From an uncultured Hoeflea sp. (GTDB lineage: Bacteria > Pseudomonadota > Alphaproteobacteria > Rhizobiales > Rhizobiaceae), in NCBI RefSeq assembly GCF_947501405.1, contig NZ_CANMVK010000001.1, forward strand, positions 496,001 to 560,000: a stretch of 64,000 nt of DNA, written 5' to 3'. This document shows positions 63,412 to 64,000 of this stretch, in pieces. A model generated the notes under the pieces. It ran no database searches. It was not told where the DNA came from and saw nothing but the letters and a program-made list of their open reading frames with translations. The position numbers and the translations under genes are program-made. Positions within the stretch are counted from its first letter, which is position 1, and each line of letters begins with the position of its first letter.

Positions 63412-64000
63412 ATGCTAATGGACAACAAGATCATCAACTGGTTCATTCCGACCCGTTTTATCCACGGCAGGACCAACATTGAACTGGCGCGTGTGTTTGT
63501 CTTTACGCATCTTTTCGGTCCGGTGATCGCCCAGCCGATGGTGATCTATCTGTGGATGATCTCGCCCGAGGTCACCGCCCCGCTTGAAGTGATGATGATC
63601 GGCATCAACAGCTTCCTGCTGCTGCCCTTCGTGATGCGCTGGACCGGCAACATGACCCTTGCGGCGCTGTTGTCCTATCAGGGATTGGCGTCGATATCGC
63701 TGTTTGGCACGCTGTGTTATGGCGGTTTCAGCTCGCCGTTTCTGCCTTGGCTGATCGTCAGCCTGCTGTTGGGATTTTTCTATCTTTCGAAGAAGGCGCT
63801 GCTGGTGCTGGGGCTGTTTGCGGCCGATTTGGCGGTGTTCCTGATCGTCCTGGCCTGGAAAGGTCTTCCCAACACGGTTCCAATCGCAGATCTCAGGATC
63901 CTGGGCTGGCTGTCGATCGTCGCGGCCATGGTCTACATGTCGTGGATGGCGCTGTACTACGCGCGGATGATTGCGCTCAGAAGTGAGCTTCAAACCGAAG
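63412..64000 (+). CDS. Membrane sensor homologous to sensor A (sensor B, truncated by window end)
   Basis: The first 196 residues of a membrane protein, starting at the ATG at 63412 with GGGGA upstream. It has about six hydrophobic helices and the same module as the upstream kinase: ARVFVFTHLFGPVIAQP aligns with ARMFLISHTFGPVLGNT, GGFSSPFLPWLIVSLLLGFFYL with GGVTSPTLPWLLIIPILSLFYI, and YYARMIALRSELQTE with YYARIFDAGVELENE. The rest presumably encodes a histidine kinase or another output domain. It lies 71 bases after the synthase. Confidence 0.8.
   Translation, partial: MLMDNKIINWFIPTRFIHGRTNIELARVFVFTHLFGPVIAQPMVIYLWMISPEVTAPLEVMMIGINSFLLLPFVMRWTGNMTLAALLSYQGLASISLFGTLCYGGFSSPFLPWLIVSLLLGFFYLSKKALLVLGLFAADLAVFLIVLAWKGLPNTVPIADLRILGWLSIVAAMVYMSWMALYYARMIALRSELQTE

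Overview
The window is a GC-rich, gene-dense chromosomal stretch from an alphaproteobacterium of the Rhizobiales (Hyphomicrobiales). The strongest marker is the complete acpXL-fabZXL-fabF2XL-fabF1XL-adhXL-lpxXL cluster (2.3-7.9 kb), which makes and attaches the very-long-chain hydroxy fatty acid of lipid A in rhizobia, Brucella and relatives. Other supporting features are an FnrN/hemN pair, a PcaQ-type pca operon, a rhizobial-style G/C-rich palindromic mosaic repeat, and an Omp25/31-like porin. I saw no rRNA, tRNA, CRISPR, transposase or phage genes. The genus is not determined; a Rhizobiaceae or Hoeflea-like marine relative would fit, but that is only inference.

Layout. 0-1.7 kb: end of a cobalamin locus (cobC-like, cbiB/cobD). 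1.8-2.2 kb: small L,D-transpeptidase. 2.3-7.9 kb: VLCFA lipid A operon on the minus strand. 8.0-10.2 kb: hemN and fnrN, divergent, with an FNR box between them. 10.6-18.8 kb: PAS protein, ETF-ubiquinone oxidoreductase, DUF3445 haem protein, AMP nucleosidase, two tiny membrane peptides, GST, DUF2147 protein and a Sel1-like protein. 18.9-23.9 kb: aminotransferase, palindromic repeat, a TIR-NB-ARC-TPR STAND protein (candidate immune gene) and an AEC transporter. 24-27.6 kb: glpD-glpK and a VOC protein. 27.7-29.0 kb: a second, larger L,D-transpeptidase. 29.1-37.0 kb: protocatechuate branch of the beta-ketoadipate pathway (pcaC-H-G-I-J-F-B-pobA, divergent pcaQ), with no pcaD. 37.1-39.4 kb: an SbtA/SbtB-type bicarbonate transporter with its PII-like partner, then a GlpR-like DeoR regulator. 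39.6-46.9 kb: RND efflux pair, SLAC1/TehA-type channel and a BON-MscS channel. 46.9-59.1 kb: TRAP transporter, MarR regulator, and an eight-gene catabolic operon (reductase, Rieske oxygenase alpha and beta, CoA ligase, Cys-less thiolase-like protein, DUF35-pseudo-SDR fusion, cyclase-family hydrolase, SDR). 59.1-64.0 kb: porin, then a membrane histidine kinase, an alpha-oxoamine synthase and a second homologous membrane sensor cut by the window end.

Two loci look most like undescribed systems. The first is the histidine kinase / alpha-oxoamine synthase / second sensor cassette at 60.2-64.0 kb. Its architecture resembles CqsA/CqsS or LqsA/LqsS alpha-hydroxyketone signalling, but with two related sensors around one synthase. 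The second is the 49-59 kb aromatic-acid locus. There a thiolase-fold protein without its nucleophilic cysteine sits beside a DUF35 protein fused to a catalytically degenerate SDR domain, which suggests an Ltp2/DUF35-type retro-aldolase coupled to a ring-hydroxylating dioxygenase.

Smaller points of interest are a FabF1XL/FabF2XL pair in which FabF2XL carries Gln where FabF1XL has the catalytic Cys (a chain-length-factor signature), matching TTTCGTTT operators in front of glpD and glpR, and two related ACGT palindromes in front of the ETF-QO and DUF2147 genes.
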